DNA of 64,000 nucleotides from Adiantum capillus-veneris. Its lineage: Eukaryota; Streptophyta; Polypodiopsida; Polypodiales; Pteridaceae. A model generated the notes under the pieces. That model was not told the origin of the DNA, did not search any database, and saw nothing but the letters and a program-made list of their open reading frames with translations. The stretch lies in NCBI GenBank assembly GCA_014529385.2, contig CM043950.1:157679545-157743544 (forward strand), read 5' to 3'. Below, piece after piece: positions 1 to 10,353 of this stretch (positions within the stretch are counted from its first letter, which is position 1; each line of letters begins with the position of its first letter). Made by a program: the position numbers and the translations under genes.

Positions 1-60
1 GTGTTCACACACATCACTACCACATGTATATGGTAACAAATCCCCCCTGGAGTGATCAGT
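1..60 (-). mobile_element. Partial 3' LTR and polypurine tract of copia relic D
   Basis: Bases 1-38 are the first 38 bases, read on the minus strand, of the short LTR (about 225 bp) that recurs complete at 43314, 46533, 52452 and 57056. On the minus strand it begins TGTTACCATATACATG. Immediately before it on that strand is a purine run (CCAGGGGGGATT), the expected polypurine tract. The same junction occurs at the 3' ends of copies F, G and H. The rest of this LTR lies outside the window. Confidence 0.85.
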
Positions 61-101
61 GAACGAGAGTTGGTACATAGAGTAAAGGGAAGTGCCATGC
101 C

Positions 102-352
102 CTAAGGACATGATGAGTCCACAAAGGGGAGTAAACCCAAAGCTTTGTGGAAAGCTTCAAACTTCTCATGAGACAATTCCTTTGTGAAAAGATCTTCAAG
201 GTTGTCCTGTGTTGGCACATAAGCCAAGCTGATCTCTCCTACTGAGAGCCTCTCCCTGACATAGTGGTAATGCACCTCAATGTGCTTTGTGCGAGCATGA
301 AAAACTGGGTTCCTCGCAACTGCCAATGCGCTCTAACTGTCAGTGTAGATAG
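102..352 (-). pseudogene. C-terminal RNase H end of Ty1/copia pol (relic D)
   Basis: The 74 codons ending at 102 match the last part of copia RNase H. They contain the tail of the domain (ARTKHIEVHYHYVRERL) followed by YVPTQDNLEDLFTK, the conserved end of plant copia pol. The same segment is at 46836-47048 and 57358-57600. The coding match stops near 352, where a foreign hairpin begins. The expected upstream part (rest of RNase H and late RT, about 790 bp in copy G) is missing. An earlier RT part of probably the same copy is at 32426-32945. This is a broken remnant with no function of its own. Confidence 0.85.
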
Positions 353-353
353 T

Positions 354-376
354 TGTTGAGGGAAACACCCTCAACA
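354..376. repeat. Terminal hairpin TGTTGAGGG-AAACA-CCCTCAACA
   Basis: A perfect 9-bp inverted repeat with a 5-base spacer sits exactly where copia D stops matching. A near-identical hairpin (6-base spacer) is at 32402-32425, where copia D resumes. The two therefore bracket segment C plus everything nested in it as direct copies. Confidence 0.8.
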
Positions 377-432
377 GGGAAAAACACAGAGAAGACTCTC
401 AATACTGCATGCGTAAAGATTGAGTGAGAGCA

Positions 433-534
<102 letters not shown>

Positions 535-1092
535 TCGTAAAACTGATTTGTGTATAGAGTCGGTTATAAAACTACTCAACAACATTACAATTTATAGCTT
601 TAGCCTACGGCCTAACAGAATCTAATTAAGCAAGATTTGATTGACCAACATCTGTTTAACCAACATCTGACCCATCAGAAATCTGACTCAGCAAAAATCC
701 GCTAGTTCTCACCATCTTCAAAGGTGTGAGAGGTCTTGGGTCTAAGACCGTGAGGGAATTGATGTTGTGTTTTATAAGTGTTTTGCTCAGTGCTCGAAGT
801 TTCACTAGCTAGTATTGAAGGAACACAAAGAATTGTATTGTAAAATGTATCTCTTGATGGGAGAAACCATAATATAAAGCCTTTTGGAGGGGGGACTGTT
901 GGAGCCCCATTTGTCCAAATGTTGTAATGAGCCCATCTTGTAAAGCCTATCAAATTCCCATTTTTATGTCAAAGACGTCTTATCATTTTGATCCACTTGT
1001 CTGGGGTATGTAAAGATTAATCAGTCAGTCAGGACCCATATTTGTTCCCACTTTGTAATTATGAGGAAGAGAACCCATGTACATTTTTGAGC

Positions 1093-1122
1093 TAAGGTGA
1101 CTCAAGTATAAAAGTCACCTTA
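1093..1122 (+). promoter_or_regulatory. LTR core promoter: TATA box inside an inverted repeat
   Basis: TATAAAA (1107-1113) sits between perfect 10-bp arms TAAGGTGACT and AGTCACCTTA. The same arrangement is conserved in the 3' LTR at 30528-30557. A GA-rich stretch about 70 bases downstream would be in the early transcript. The promoter role is inferred from the TATA box and LTR position. Confidence 0.75.
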
Positions 1123-1344
1123 GAACCATTTTTAAGATATCATTTTTGATTATTAATCCTGTGTCTTACGAGTCTGAGAGAGAGAGTGAGTGTGTCTTAT
1201 CCTCTTTGCTACGCGTTTCTCCCTCACTGGATTCACAACGTGACCACATCATCGCGGTAGTCTCTCCGAGAGCTACGCGCCCACGCCACGCATTCATATT
1301 TTCGAGCTGTTCGCGATCGATCCTTCATCGAGCTTGTTTTGCTT

Positions 1345-1350
1345 GTAAGT
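1345..1350 (+). other. Candidate 5' splice site in LTR A
   Basis: GTAAGT is a consensus plant donor in the probable R/U5 part of the LTR. It is preserved in the 3' LTR copy and at the equivalent place in the diverged LTRs of element B (near 13861 and 24041). Conservation between diverged elements hints at use, for example to splice to the acceptor before 26891. No transcript evidence is available. Confidence 0.4.
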
Positions 1351-1803
1351 AACACAAACAGTGTCTGTTTTCAACAAACAAGTGCTCTATGGAAAGAGAA
1401 AGAGATTAGATATTCATAGACTTAGGTTTCTCCCACTTTTGGATTATGACCTGTGAGTCTATCGCGACTGTAATCGAGATAACTATGGTTCAAATCTGGT
1501 GAGATTAGACTTATAGGTAAGTATATCCTATGGAGAGGATGGTGCCTAGTAAGTTTGATGCGATTCCGAGTTCATTGGAGGTGTAAATGGTGTTGTGAGC
1601 GTTTAGGGATAGAGTGGGTTGTATTCTACCAGGGTTAGTGATTGATGCATCATGAAAGTGCGTATGTGTAGATTGGTCTCAGCCTGAAAAGCTAACGAGA
1701 TTGCCTACGTGCACCTACGGGTTAGTCGTGTCATCGGATGATAAGTATGTTGTCTGTGTCGTGCTTGCGAGCATAAACAGGGGAGTAGTTATTCCCTAAA
1801 ACA

Positions 1804-1823
1804 TTGGCGCCGCTGCCGGGGAC
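1804..1823 (+). other. Primer binding site, tRNA-Asp type (element A)
   Basis: TTGGCGCCGCTGCCGGGGAC directly follows the LTR. It is complementary to the 3' end of plant tRNA-Asp (usual site TGGCGCCGTTGCCGGGGA) with one mismatch. This is where minus-strand DNA synthesis is primed. Confidence 0.9.
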
Positions 1824-3457
1824 ACAAGACCTTAAGTAGGGAGATCTACATCACTCGTGTGATGGTTAGCTTACTTTAGTTTCGACTAGAGAGAGATTAA
1901 ACTTTTAGAACAAGATCCAGGATAGAGTATCCCGAGTTCTAGTGGATAGCCAGGAAGCCCGTGTCTTGCCGAGGGTCTATGACTAGTTAGATTTAGTTAA
2001 GTAGGATAATGTGGAGTTATGGTTTTTGGTTTTGAGTGCTTGTTATACTTGTGTAGAAATAGAGTAGAAAAACGCTGTAAAAATGCAAAAACAAACAAAA
2101 AGAAGAAACAATAAGGCTGTTTGCTTGCCTTGAAAGCAAAACCCACACCATATACCCTTGAAGGGGGTGAAAAGAGTAGACATTGAAATTTATGATCCAA
2201 CACTTGAGAAAACATAAAAATTGCTACCAAAACCAACAAAAAGAAACAGATGATTCTCATAAGAAAACACTAAGTGATCCTAACAAGGCCAAGAAGAGAT
2301 ATAACCATTAGCCTAGGGTAAATTGACTGTGTCATGAGGTACGACTGATATTCACAAGTTTTAAGATGAAGTGTCATCAAATGTGCATCACTTCAAGTGC
2401 AATTGAGTTGTGAATTGCCAAGAGAAAAGTGAAATTTGTGAAGTGCTTGAGTCCAAGGTCAAAATAAGTCCAAACTTCATAAAACTTGGGGGATAGACTT
2501 ATATGGGCACAAAGAACACAACTATCCAAAAACAGACAAAAAATGAAATCCCCATTGCTCTCTACCTAGTCTATCGCGATAGACTAATGAAGGTGGTGAT
2601 TGACTAACAACAAGGAAAAAACCTTTATACCACAGATTTAACACATCAATACAAGGGTACTAACAAAAATTGAGTGAAACTGAACACCATCTTGACCACA
2701 AAACTTCAAAACTGGTGTTTGAGTCTGAATTCAGAGACAAGGGCAAGAAGGCTTTGATCATATGTCCAAACAATGCCAAAATTTGTCAATGCACTACATA
2801 AGGAGAGGCTGAACCAGCTGTGGAGAAAACTTGAGAAAAATGATAATAATGGAGAAAATTCCAAGTCTATCGCGATAGACCAAGGAAACTGCTGTTAGGG
2901 ACCTTTTCTTTAGAATTTTCCAGAGGGAGAGCTTTATCAGAGCCTATATAGCATACACACCAAATTTCAAGGCATTTAGATCACTGAAAGTCAATCTAAG
3001 GCCCAGATAGAGAATCAGGCTCTGACTAAAATACTAAATTGGGACCAAAACCCAACTCAAGTGTCCAAACTTCATAAAACTTGAGGGATAGGATATAGAG
3101 GGTAACTGGAACTCAAGGGTGAAGTCACAATTTTAAATTGACTTAATGCTGAGCAAATTGTCAGTCTATCGCGATAGACTAAGAAAATAGTGATTCAGAC
3201 ATATTTTGCAATTTGTGACTAAACTGCTAGGACATACTCTCCATATAGATCCCAGTCATCATTTCATTTTTGAAATTGGACCACCAGAAGACTGACTAAG
3301 TGGTTGCTGTACATACTTGAAAGATTTTTTGTGATTCAAGGAAAACCCTTGTGAACAGACTAACCATACTTGTGTAGATCCCAGGAGGAGATAATCACAA
3401 AGCCGTACAAGAAGGAGTCCAAGTAAGATTTAAGTTTGAAACACAGCTTTCATTCTT
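1824..3457 (+). other. Long untranslated leader of element A with palindromic repeats
   Basis: This is 1.6 kb with no supported ORF. It carries three copies of the CGCG-centred palindrome GTCTATCGCGATAGAC: 2567-2586 (20-bp palindrome), 2865-2880 (16 bp) and 3163-3180 (18 bp). They are spaced about 297 bp apart within loosely similar sequence (phrases such as CCAAATTTCAAGGCATTT recur at 26670). The same family reappears in the 3' part at 25849-26596. Confidence 0.85.
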
Positions 3458-4687
3458 ATGTATTTAAGGTCGGGAGCCTTTGTTAAGTCAGGAGCTAAAA
3501 GTGTCAAAAGTCAAGTAAGCACCACGTCCACCGAAGAGAGTGTAACTCAGACAAGACTAGACCCATTAGCACCGATCATTGAAGAGGGTAGTGATACTGA
3601 CACTTCGTCGGAAAAGTCCTTCTTCATGATGGGGAGTCAACAACTAGGAGGGTTCAACGGTGAAGGACCAATGCCAGGGGGGAGCACCTCCCTACATCCT
3701 TTAAGCGAAACCAAGTTCACTATAATCTTCTTGGAAGGAACAAACTCGAGGGGAGCCTTAGTTTATTCTGACTATCGAGGACGCAAGTGTATTTGTATTG
3801 AAGAAAGACCGGCTCAGAGACTAGAGATAATTCGAGTCTATGATGATGGAGACAGATTCCGAGACGAAAAGGGGAGCCATTATCTGATAGTTAGTAACCT
3901 TGAGGATTACAACAGATATGGAGATAACGTGGCAAAAGGGAAAATGGTTTCAGAAACCCAAGAACCGCCTCCTAACATTGATCGACCTGGAGCGCTCTTT
4001 ATGTATGATAAGAAAACAACCAGGGTACCAACCTATAGTGAGAATGCGGGGATTTATAAGCATGAAAGCGAGGGAATAGTCTCTTACTTTCGATGCAAGG
4101 AACCCTACCCAAATGAATTAAGCAAAGACAAGGTTCTTTACTTATTCCCTTATGAAACTGCTATGGGGAAGGATATTGTTTTTGTTGACAGGTACGGGCG
4201 AGAATACAAACGTATTCTCCCAGAGGAGGTTGAAAAGGCGACAGTTCCGGGAGCATCAACCTATGGCCCTGACGAAGTACCAAGAGCCAACTACACCCCT
4301 AGCAAGTCGACAAATCCCTTTTCAGAAGAGTATGATGCTACCTCACATTCTACCCGACAACCGACGTTCAACTACCAGGACCAACCAGCTACTCAGCCAT
4401 CATTGCAAGCATGGCTTCGACAGAGTGCTACATTAGAACAAGACCAAACCCGAGAGGGTTATCAAACCGCACGAGGGCTAAGGGATTTACAAGAACCACC
4501 ACTCTATGCACAGTATCAAGGAGAGAGTAAGCCAAAGACTCAGTGGTCAACTGAGCCTGGAAGACCACCCCTAGAACGAGTTCAGAGAGATGAACCATCT
4601 CTTGCGAGAACTATTAGAAATTATGGCTTAGGAGCACCATTGGGAGAGGAACCTGGCCACTACAGAAGACCAGAGGAAGTATATTGA
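3458..4687 (+). CDS. Gag N-terminal region of element A (409 codons)
   Basis: This is the first open frame after the leader. The N-terminal half contains an unrecognised globular domain with the pattern KVLYLFPYETAMGKDIVFVD, followed by RYGREYKR. The same domain is in element B at 16718-17254 (LLYVYTYG, then DKYGREYRV), so it belongs to the element family. The C-terminal half is rich in Pro, Gln and Ser and looks disordered. After the TGA at 4685 the protein evidently continued into the gag core at 4706, because the same join is visible in B around 17250. It was therefore originally one gag protein. The role in particle assembly is inferred from position only. Confidence 0.7.
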   Translation: MYLRSGAFVKSGAKSVKSQVSTTSTEESVTQTRLDPLAPIIEEGSDTDTSSEKSFFMMGSQQLGGFNGEGPMPGGSTSLHPLSETKFTIIFLEGTNSRGALVYSDYRGRKCICIEERPAQRLEIIRVYDDGDRFRDEKGSHYLIVSNLEDYNRYGDNVAKGKMVSETQEPPPNIDRPGALFMYDKKTTRVPTYSENAGIYKHESEGIVSYFRCKEPYPNELSKDKVLYLFPYETAMGKDIVFVDRYGREYKRILPEEVEKATVPGASTYGPDEVPRANYTPSKSTNPFSEEYDATSHSTRQPTFNYQDQPATQPSLQAWLRQSATLEQDQTREGYQTARGLRDLQEPPLYAQYQGESKPKTQWSTEPGRPPLERVQRDEPSLARTIRNYGLGAPLGEEPGHYRRPEEVY

Positions 4688-4705
4688 GTAGGACGGGGAG
4701 ATCCC

Positions 4706-5982
4706 ATGATGAGATTTGTAGACCATCGTAGAATTAGACCTTCTCAAGTGCAAAAATGGGTAAACAAGAAATATACGGGAAGCAGGGATCCGAGAGATCA
4801 TGTAGCAGCCTTTGTGCGTGTAATTAGAGCTGAAGAGGTGTTAGACTTTCCTACCCAATTTGCAGGATTTGGTTTAACCTTAGAGGATGATGCTGCTACA
4901 TGGTTTGATTCAGTGGAGCGAAGAGACTTTGAGTCTATGGAGGAAGTGTTTGACGAGTTTATCAAATAATTCTCACAAAGGGGAATAGCTCATAACACAG
5001 TCTCACAAATCCATAAATTCAAACAGAAAGATGGAGAGTCTGTGCGAAAGGCAGCCCTCCGGTTAAAAAGATATGTTAAGTTTTGCCCCGTGGAAGAACT
5101 GCCAACTCAGTCCAGACTTATGCTTATATTTATCCAAGGACTAAGGAATGCAGATCTCCAGAAGGACTTACATATGAAAAGGAGCACGACGTTGAATGAT
5201 TTAACCAAGGAGGCTCTATACCTTGTGAAAAATTGTGCGGTCTACAAAGAGGGTGAGTTCAAGGATCTTGACGATGATTCTTCCTCGCACAACAAAGCGG
5301 AAGCAAGTCTGCTAAGACAACACCGAAAGGAGAAGTAGCGGTGAGCCAAGAGCAGCTTGTAGAGGAAGTGCTTAAAAAGGTTAACTTGTATTCCAAACCA
5401 CAAGCTAAACAACCAAAATGATGTGCGATTGAACAAAAATGGACAAACCATGGGACGGAGGAGTGTTATTATAACAAGGGATATGTGAGAGAACAACCAT
5501 ATGCTCCGCAAGCTCAGGCGACATCCCCTCAAGTCCCACCGATGCCTAGATATCAGACATGCAACCTACCAGGACCTGTAGGTGTAGAAAGACCACAACC
5601 AGTGTTGGGACAACAACCACCCCTACCAGGATTATGACCAGTCGGCATAAGATACACACCCACAATAACTGAGTCGGATGAGAAGGCTTTGGTACCTATG
5701 CATGCATACTACGACGAGCCCAATGGATATGCGGCGAACTCTGTCTATTATCCACCGGAAGAAACCTCTACACCAGAACCATGGAGCATGATAGGAAATA
5801 CAGGACCACCAACTGCTGCACAGGCAGCGGGGGAAGGAAGATATAGCTTGGATGAAAGAACACTGCTGTTCATAGCCAACGGAGGCATGAGCGGGCAAAG
5901 AAGTGCACACCAACAAAGAGGAGCTCGAGGAGCACCTCAACAGCCTAAGTGACCATGCTACAAGTGTGGTGGAGACCATTGG
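4706..5982 (+). pseudogene. Gag core and linker of element A, broken by stops
   Basis: The segment VQKWVNKKYTGSRDPRDHV...FGLTLEDDAATWFDSVERRD matches the retrotransposon gag core, including its conserved A-x-x-W-F motif. The frame is stopped at 4967 (TAA, probably from CAA) but continues coherently to 5338. It goes on, with further single stops near 5419, 5635 and 5950, through a Pro/Gln-rich linker. Just past the last stop comes the first zinc knuckle CYKCGGDHWMRDC, of unusual CX2CX3HX4C spacing. The stops look like C-to-T or G-to-A changes in an otherwise continuous gag, so the reading frame was intact until recently. Confidence 0.8.
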
Positions 5983-8900
5983 ATGAGGGACTGCCCTCAT
6001 GAAGAAATCATTAGGGTCAATGCATATTGCACCGAGTGTGGAATTACTCACTTGATCCCTGATTGCCCTAAAAATCCGAGCAAAGGAGCAAAAACTACCT
6101 TGAATATGCTGGGAGCACTGCCTTCCAGTGGAGGGTCAGAAAATGAAACTCCGATTCCTGTTAAGGTCTTGACGAGAGCCCAAGCAAGGAAAAATGACAA
6201 TCAGTCCAAGAGTAACGATGAAAATCAAGAAGAAATCAAGACTGACAAGTCTAGCGTCAGTCATGATAATCCTTGGAAAGAACGAAGAGCGAAAATGAAA
6301 GCTAGACGCGAGCGAAAACAAAAAGATGTAGAAGCTGAGCTAACGATAGGTCGAGAGCAACTTAAACAGCAAAGAGAGTCCGACTCTCTAAAATCAACGG
6401 AGGGACCAAGAAGTGCAAGCTCGGGAGGGTCGATATTGGTAGATAAGATCAATGAACCCTTAGATGCAATCTTGCAAGCATATGAAGCAAGATTGAAGAG
6501 CAGAGAGACTCTAGAGCAAAGGTGGATGACATATCCATATCCAGAGAGAGAAAAACAGAGACTAGAGATGTGCAAACAGCTGATTGAAACTGCACAAGAT
6601 TTACTGGAGCCTCCACCTATGGAAGTTGGAGATAGAGTAATCAAACCACCAAACAATGAAACACCTCACAAAACCGAACAAAGGATACCTGACAAGATAG
6701 AAAACGTTAAATCCTTGCTGGATGTAGAGGATGCAAGAGACGTGCATAATAGCACTGATGAATCATTGAAAGATTTTCCACCATATACCCCTATTGTGGA
6801 AGAAAATTGGCCTGAAGAGCTATGGGAAACGGTGAGAAAAGCTCAAGAAAAATATGAGACAAAAACAGTTGAGTCAGCGCCTTTCTCGGAGTTGAACTTG
6901 AATAAGCTTCCATGGGATTTAGACGTTAAATCATTTCAAGGGGATAATGGTTCAGTTGCATCCGAAGATAGCAGACCAGCATCACTCAGAACTTTGCCAC
7001 CATACATGGGGGACTATGAGGCAAGGTCAGAAATTCGAAGAGTACCTTCTCAAAGAATAGGCGGGTCAAATCAATTGGACACTAAAATCTTGACAGACTT
7101 GTTGACCACTCCGGTCAAGTGTACAATCACATTGGCAGACTTGTTAAAAATTAGGCCAAACATGTGGACGGAAGTGGGCAAATGTCTTGAAAAATTTGGT
7201 ATGAGGACGTCTCTTAAGTTCTTCGAAACCGAGCTTAATGACACAGAACCGAAGAAAGTCAACACTAGACCAGTGCCACTCAACAAGGTCGGAGAGTATT
7301 GTGAGGGTGAAGACGGCAACACAACCCTATTGGTTGAGTATAATGGCATAGAGACTAAGGACATACTTGATAGCGGAGCTGGCATTGCCATTGCGACCAA
7401 AATGCTATGGGAAAAATGGGGAAAACCAGCAATACGAACAACTAGAATGAAATTGCAACTGGCGGATGGGCACATAGAAAGGCCTACAGGATTGCTTGAG
7501 GCAATTGTGGTATCTTCCTGTGGCATAGAGTACGAACATACCTTTGCCATAGTAGATTTCGGCAAGAAGAACAACTATGAAATTATCCTTGGTAGGCCGT
7601 TCATGAGGCAACTCAAAATGGTGCAGGACTGGGGATATGATTATTTGTATCTAAGACATGCTGAAACTACTACGCGAGTAAACATGAAAAATCATAGCTA
7701 CCATGATGTCACGAGAACCTCGGTGGAAGAATTTGACTCAGCCACCATTAGTGGATCAGAAGTCCCAGCGTGGCTCTGTAAGAAAAAGGAGATATGGATG
7801 TGCGGGGCATCTCAATGTAGTGAATTTGACCACAATGAAAGGACACTAGAGAGGATCTTGGAAGACGATGCCTATATACGAGAACCTTTTCTTGAAGAGA
7901 AGCTCGAACCCCTAGAATGGTCTCAAATTTTGGCTACATTGGATGTATGCGTCAATGAAGTCACTCCCACCAAATTTTGTGACGAGAATGGCTACGATAT
8001 CATACCATACTACATGTTGAGCAAAATTGTGGAGGAAGACGAGAACGATGGAGATACTGAGAATATGAGGATCAATAAAACAAAAATGAAACTTGAGATT
8101 AAGATAGTGGGCTATGTGGACATCCCCACCAAAGAAATCAAGCAGGAGGGAGAAGAATTTTATGATTCTTCTGATCAAAGTGAAAACAAGGATAATGCGG
8201 ATGACGAGAAGTCGGAAGATATGGAGGGAGACGACAATCAAGATCAAGACAATGACGTCTTCTACAATTTCCCAAACCAAAGTGAGAGACGCCAAAAAAG
8301 ATACAAGAGCAAACGACACCATATCAGTCTACCAACCAGGTTGAGACCCATGCCGAAGTTTAGGGGTAAGACACATTTCCTTATGAACATTCATGCTGTT
8401 GATTGTGCTAAGGATAAAGTGTCAGGAAGACTTCTTAAGGTTGTTGAAGACTCAGGATTTAAGTCGAGAGTGTTGAAACCTAAGAAAACCAGCAAAGCAA
8501 AAAAAAGAGTTGCAACAGAAAAACTGAATGTCTCTGGTGGTCCAATTATGACGAGAATTGAACGGAAAACGAGATACAATGAGTTGAAACAAAAAATTAA
8601 AAATGTATGGACAACTGAAATGGAAAGTAGAGATGGAACGAACGCTAGTGATGGGAGTAAAAAGATGGATGTACCTCCTCACTATTGTAAGTACACCATT
8701 CAGGAAAGAAGATTGGTGGTTCAGCAACCAATGAGGGAGCCTAAATCAAACGAGTCCTACGATGGGCCAGAGAACGCCAAGAAAATAGACTTAGTAGAGC
8801 CAGGAGAAAGTCCTCGACCTGCTTACATTGCCACAGATCTAGATCCTCTTCCTATCACTGAACACGTCTTGGAACGAGTAGCAGGAAAGCAAGCCTATAG

Positions 8901-10353
8901 CTTTATGGACGGATTCTCTGGTTATAACCAATTGGGGGTCAAACTAGAAGATCAATACAAAATGGCGTTTGCAACAGAATGGGGCATATATGCATTTAGA
9001 GTAATGCCATTTGGCTTGACCAATGCTCCAGCCACATTTCAGAGATTAATGACACACGCTTTTAAAGAATACTTGCGAATATTCTTGGATATTTACATGG
9101 ATGACTTGTGTGTCTATTCTCTATTGAGAGAAGACCATATAGATCATCTTAGAAAGGTATTCGAAAAATGCAGAACGTATAGGATTTGCCTCAACCCAGA
9201 AAAATGTGTATTCATGGTACGACAAGGTAAAATCTTAGGCCACATAGTATCGGCTAATGGAATTACCACTGATGAAGACAAGGTAAAGGTGATCATAGAA
9301 TTTCCAAGACCAAACACTATACGAGAGGTACAATCATTTATGGGACATTGTGGATACTACCAACGTTTTATCTACATGTACGCTATAATAGCAAAACCCT
9401 TGTATAGTCTAATCACGCTCTTCATTTGGACCAATGAATGTGAGGAGTCATTCCAGAAACTAAAAGATGCACTAGTATCTGCACCAATTCTAAAAGCACC
9501 AGATTGGTCAAAGATCTTCCATGTACATGTAGATGCTTCGACATTTGCAATAGGCTGTATATTAGCACAACCAGGGGAGGGTAATATGGACTTTCCAGTT
9601 AGTTATGCTAGTAGACAACTCAACAGTGAAAAAAAGAATTATACTACCACTGAAAGAGAAGGATTAGGTATGATATATGCGGTAAAGAAATTTCGGCATT
9701 ACTTACTCGCGAACAAATTCATATTCTTTGTGGATCATCAGGAACTCTTGTACTTAGTAAACAAACCTTGTAACACGGGACGAATTGTAAGATGGTTCAT
9801 TGTGTTGTTGGAGTTTGATTTTACGGTAGTAGTTAAGAAAGGAAAAACTCATCAAAGAGCAGACCACCTTTCTCGATTACTACATGGCAAAAAAGCTAGT
9901 GGGGTAGATGATGATCTCCCAGACGCATACCTGTTTAATATAGAGATGGTACCGAAGTCAGAGCAAATTATTCCGTTGCTGACATATGGAATGAATCTTG
10001 ACGACAAACACACGGTGGAAGACGTTAGACAAGCACGAAATTACACAATGCTTGCGGGAAGAATGTACCATCATGGAAACGATGGGATTCTAAGGTTGTG
10101 TATAGGCCCAGAGGAGTACGAAGCGTATCTAGAGGAGGCCCATACACAAACAGGGGGATTCCATAGAGGAAATCAAATGATGTATGAAAAATTAAGAATA
10201 CTTGGAGTGTATTGTCCAGGAATGGCAGGCGATGTAGCTAATTACATCAAGAAACAACTTTTGCACATCCAATACTACTGTGGATTATGTCACATTATAC
10301 CAAGTGATAGTAGCACCCGCATGGAGTCATGCTATTGTGGAATATTTAACTAA
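5983..10353 (+). CDS. Pol polyprotein of element A: knuckle, protease, truncated RT, RNase H
   Basis: This is 1,456 codons without a stop. A second zinc knuckle (CTECGITHLIPDC) is at residues 16-28, then a long acidic/basic linker. A retropepsin domain has active-site DSG at 463-465, followed by the flap region and IILGRPF. A second long linker ends at PRPAYIATDL (944-953). RT runs from DPLPITEHVL, through FGLTNAPATFQRL, to the catalytic YMDD at 1038-1041. RNase H has its first Asp at 1184, and HQRADHLSRL marks its end. An HHCC-like zinc module follows (H1387, H1394, C1433, C1436). The RT N-terminus, which should hold the first catalytic Asp in a VDYRxLN-type motif, is absent, so the RT is predicted to be dead. 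The frame is lost near 10335, where the integrase continues in another frame. Confidence 0.85.
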   Translation: MRDCPHEEIIRVNAYCTECGITHLIPDCPKNPSKGAKTTLNMLGALPSSGGSENETPIPVKVLTRAQARKNDNQSKSNDENQEEIKTDKSSVSHDNPWKERRAKMKARRERKQKDVEAELTIGREQLKQQRESDSLKSTEGPRSASSGGSILVDKINEPLDAILQAYEARLKSRETLEQRWMTYPYPEREKQRLEMCKQLIETAQDLLEPPPMEVGDRVIKPPNNETPHKTEQRIPDKIENVKSLLDVEDARDVHNSTDESLKDFPPYTPIVEENWPEELWETVRKAQEKYETKTVESAPFSELNLNKLPWDLDVKSFQGDNGSVASEDSRPASLRTLPPYMGDYEARSEIRRVPSQRIGGSNQLDTKILTDLLTTPVKCTITLADLLKIRPNMWTEVGKCLEKFGMRTSLKFFETELNDTEPKKVNTRPVPLNKVGEYCEGEDGNTTLLVEYNGIETKDILDSGAGIAIATKMLWEKWGKPAIRTTRMKLQLADGHIERPTGLLEAIVVSSCGIEYEHTFAIVDFGKKNNYEIILGRPFMRQLKMVQDWGYDYLYLRHAETTTRVNMKNHSYHDVTRTSVEEFDSATISGSEVPAWLCKKKEIWMCGASQCSEFDHNERTLERILEDDAYIREPFLEEKLEPLEWSQILATLDVCVNEVTPTKFCDENGYDIIPYYMLSKIVEEDENDGDTENMRINKTKMKLEIKIVGYVDIPTKEIKQEGEEFYDSSDQSENKDNADDEKSEDMEGDDNQDQDNDVFYNFPNQSERRQKRYKSKRHHISLPTRLRPMPKFRGKTHFLMNIHAVDCAKDKVSGRLLKVVEDSGFKSRVLKPKKTSKAKKRVATEKLNVSGGPIMTRIERKTRYNELKQKIKNVWTTEMESRDGTNASDGSKKMDVPPHYCKYTIQERRLVVQQPMREPKSNESYDGPENAKKIDLVEPGESPRPAYIATDLDPLPITEHVLERVAGKQAYSFMDGFSGYNQLGVKLEDQYKMAFATEWGIYAFRVMPFGLTNAPATFQRLMTHAFKEYLRIFLDIYMDDLCVYSLLREDHIDHLRKVFEKCRTYRICLNPEKCVFMVRQGKILGHIVSANGITTDEDKVKVIIEFPRPNTIREVQSFMGHCGYYQRFIYMYAIIAKPLYSLITLFIWTNECEESFQKLKDALVSAPILKAPDWSKIFHVHVDASTFAIGCILAQPGEGNMDFPVSYASRQLNSEKKNYTTTEREGLGMIYAVKKFRHYLLANKFIFFVDHQELLYLVNKPCNTGRIVRWFIVLLEFDFTVVVKKGKTHQRADHLSRLLHGKKASGVDDDLPDAYLFNIEMVPKSEQIIPLLTYGMNLDDKHTVEDVRQARNYTMLAGRMYHHGNDGILRLCIGPEEYEAYLEEAHTQTGGFHRGNQMMYEKLRILGVYCPGMAGDVANYIKKQLLHIQYYCGLCHIIPSDSSTRMESCYCGIFN

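Larger units (their letters stand above)
897..1803 (+). repeat. 5' LTR of element A
   Basis: The LTR starts TGTTGGAGCCCC and ends CCCTAAAACA, directly before the primer site. It is matched along its length by 30332-31283. The 3' copy is about 45 bp longer, mainly from a longer GA run and a short extra segment. A TATA box lies at 1107-1113. Confidence 0.93.

Noticed and set aside
702-953. 83-codon minus-strand ORF across the start of LTR A
   Set aside because: It spans an element boundary, so it cannot be an ancestral gene.
7071-7574. 167-codon minus-strand ORF opposite pol of A
   Set aside because: It is the antisense shadow of the protease region. The plus-strand frame has clear domain motifs.
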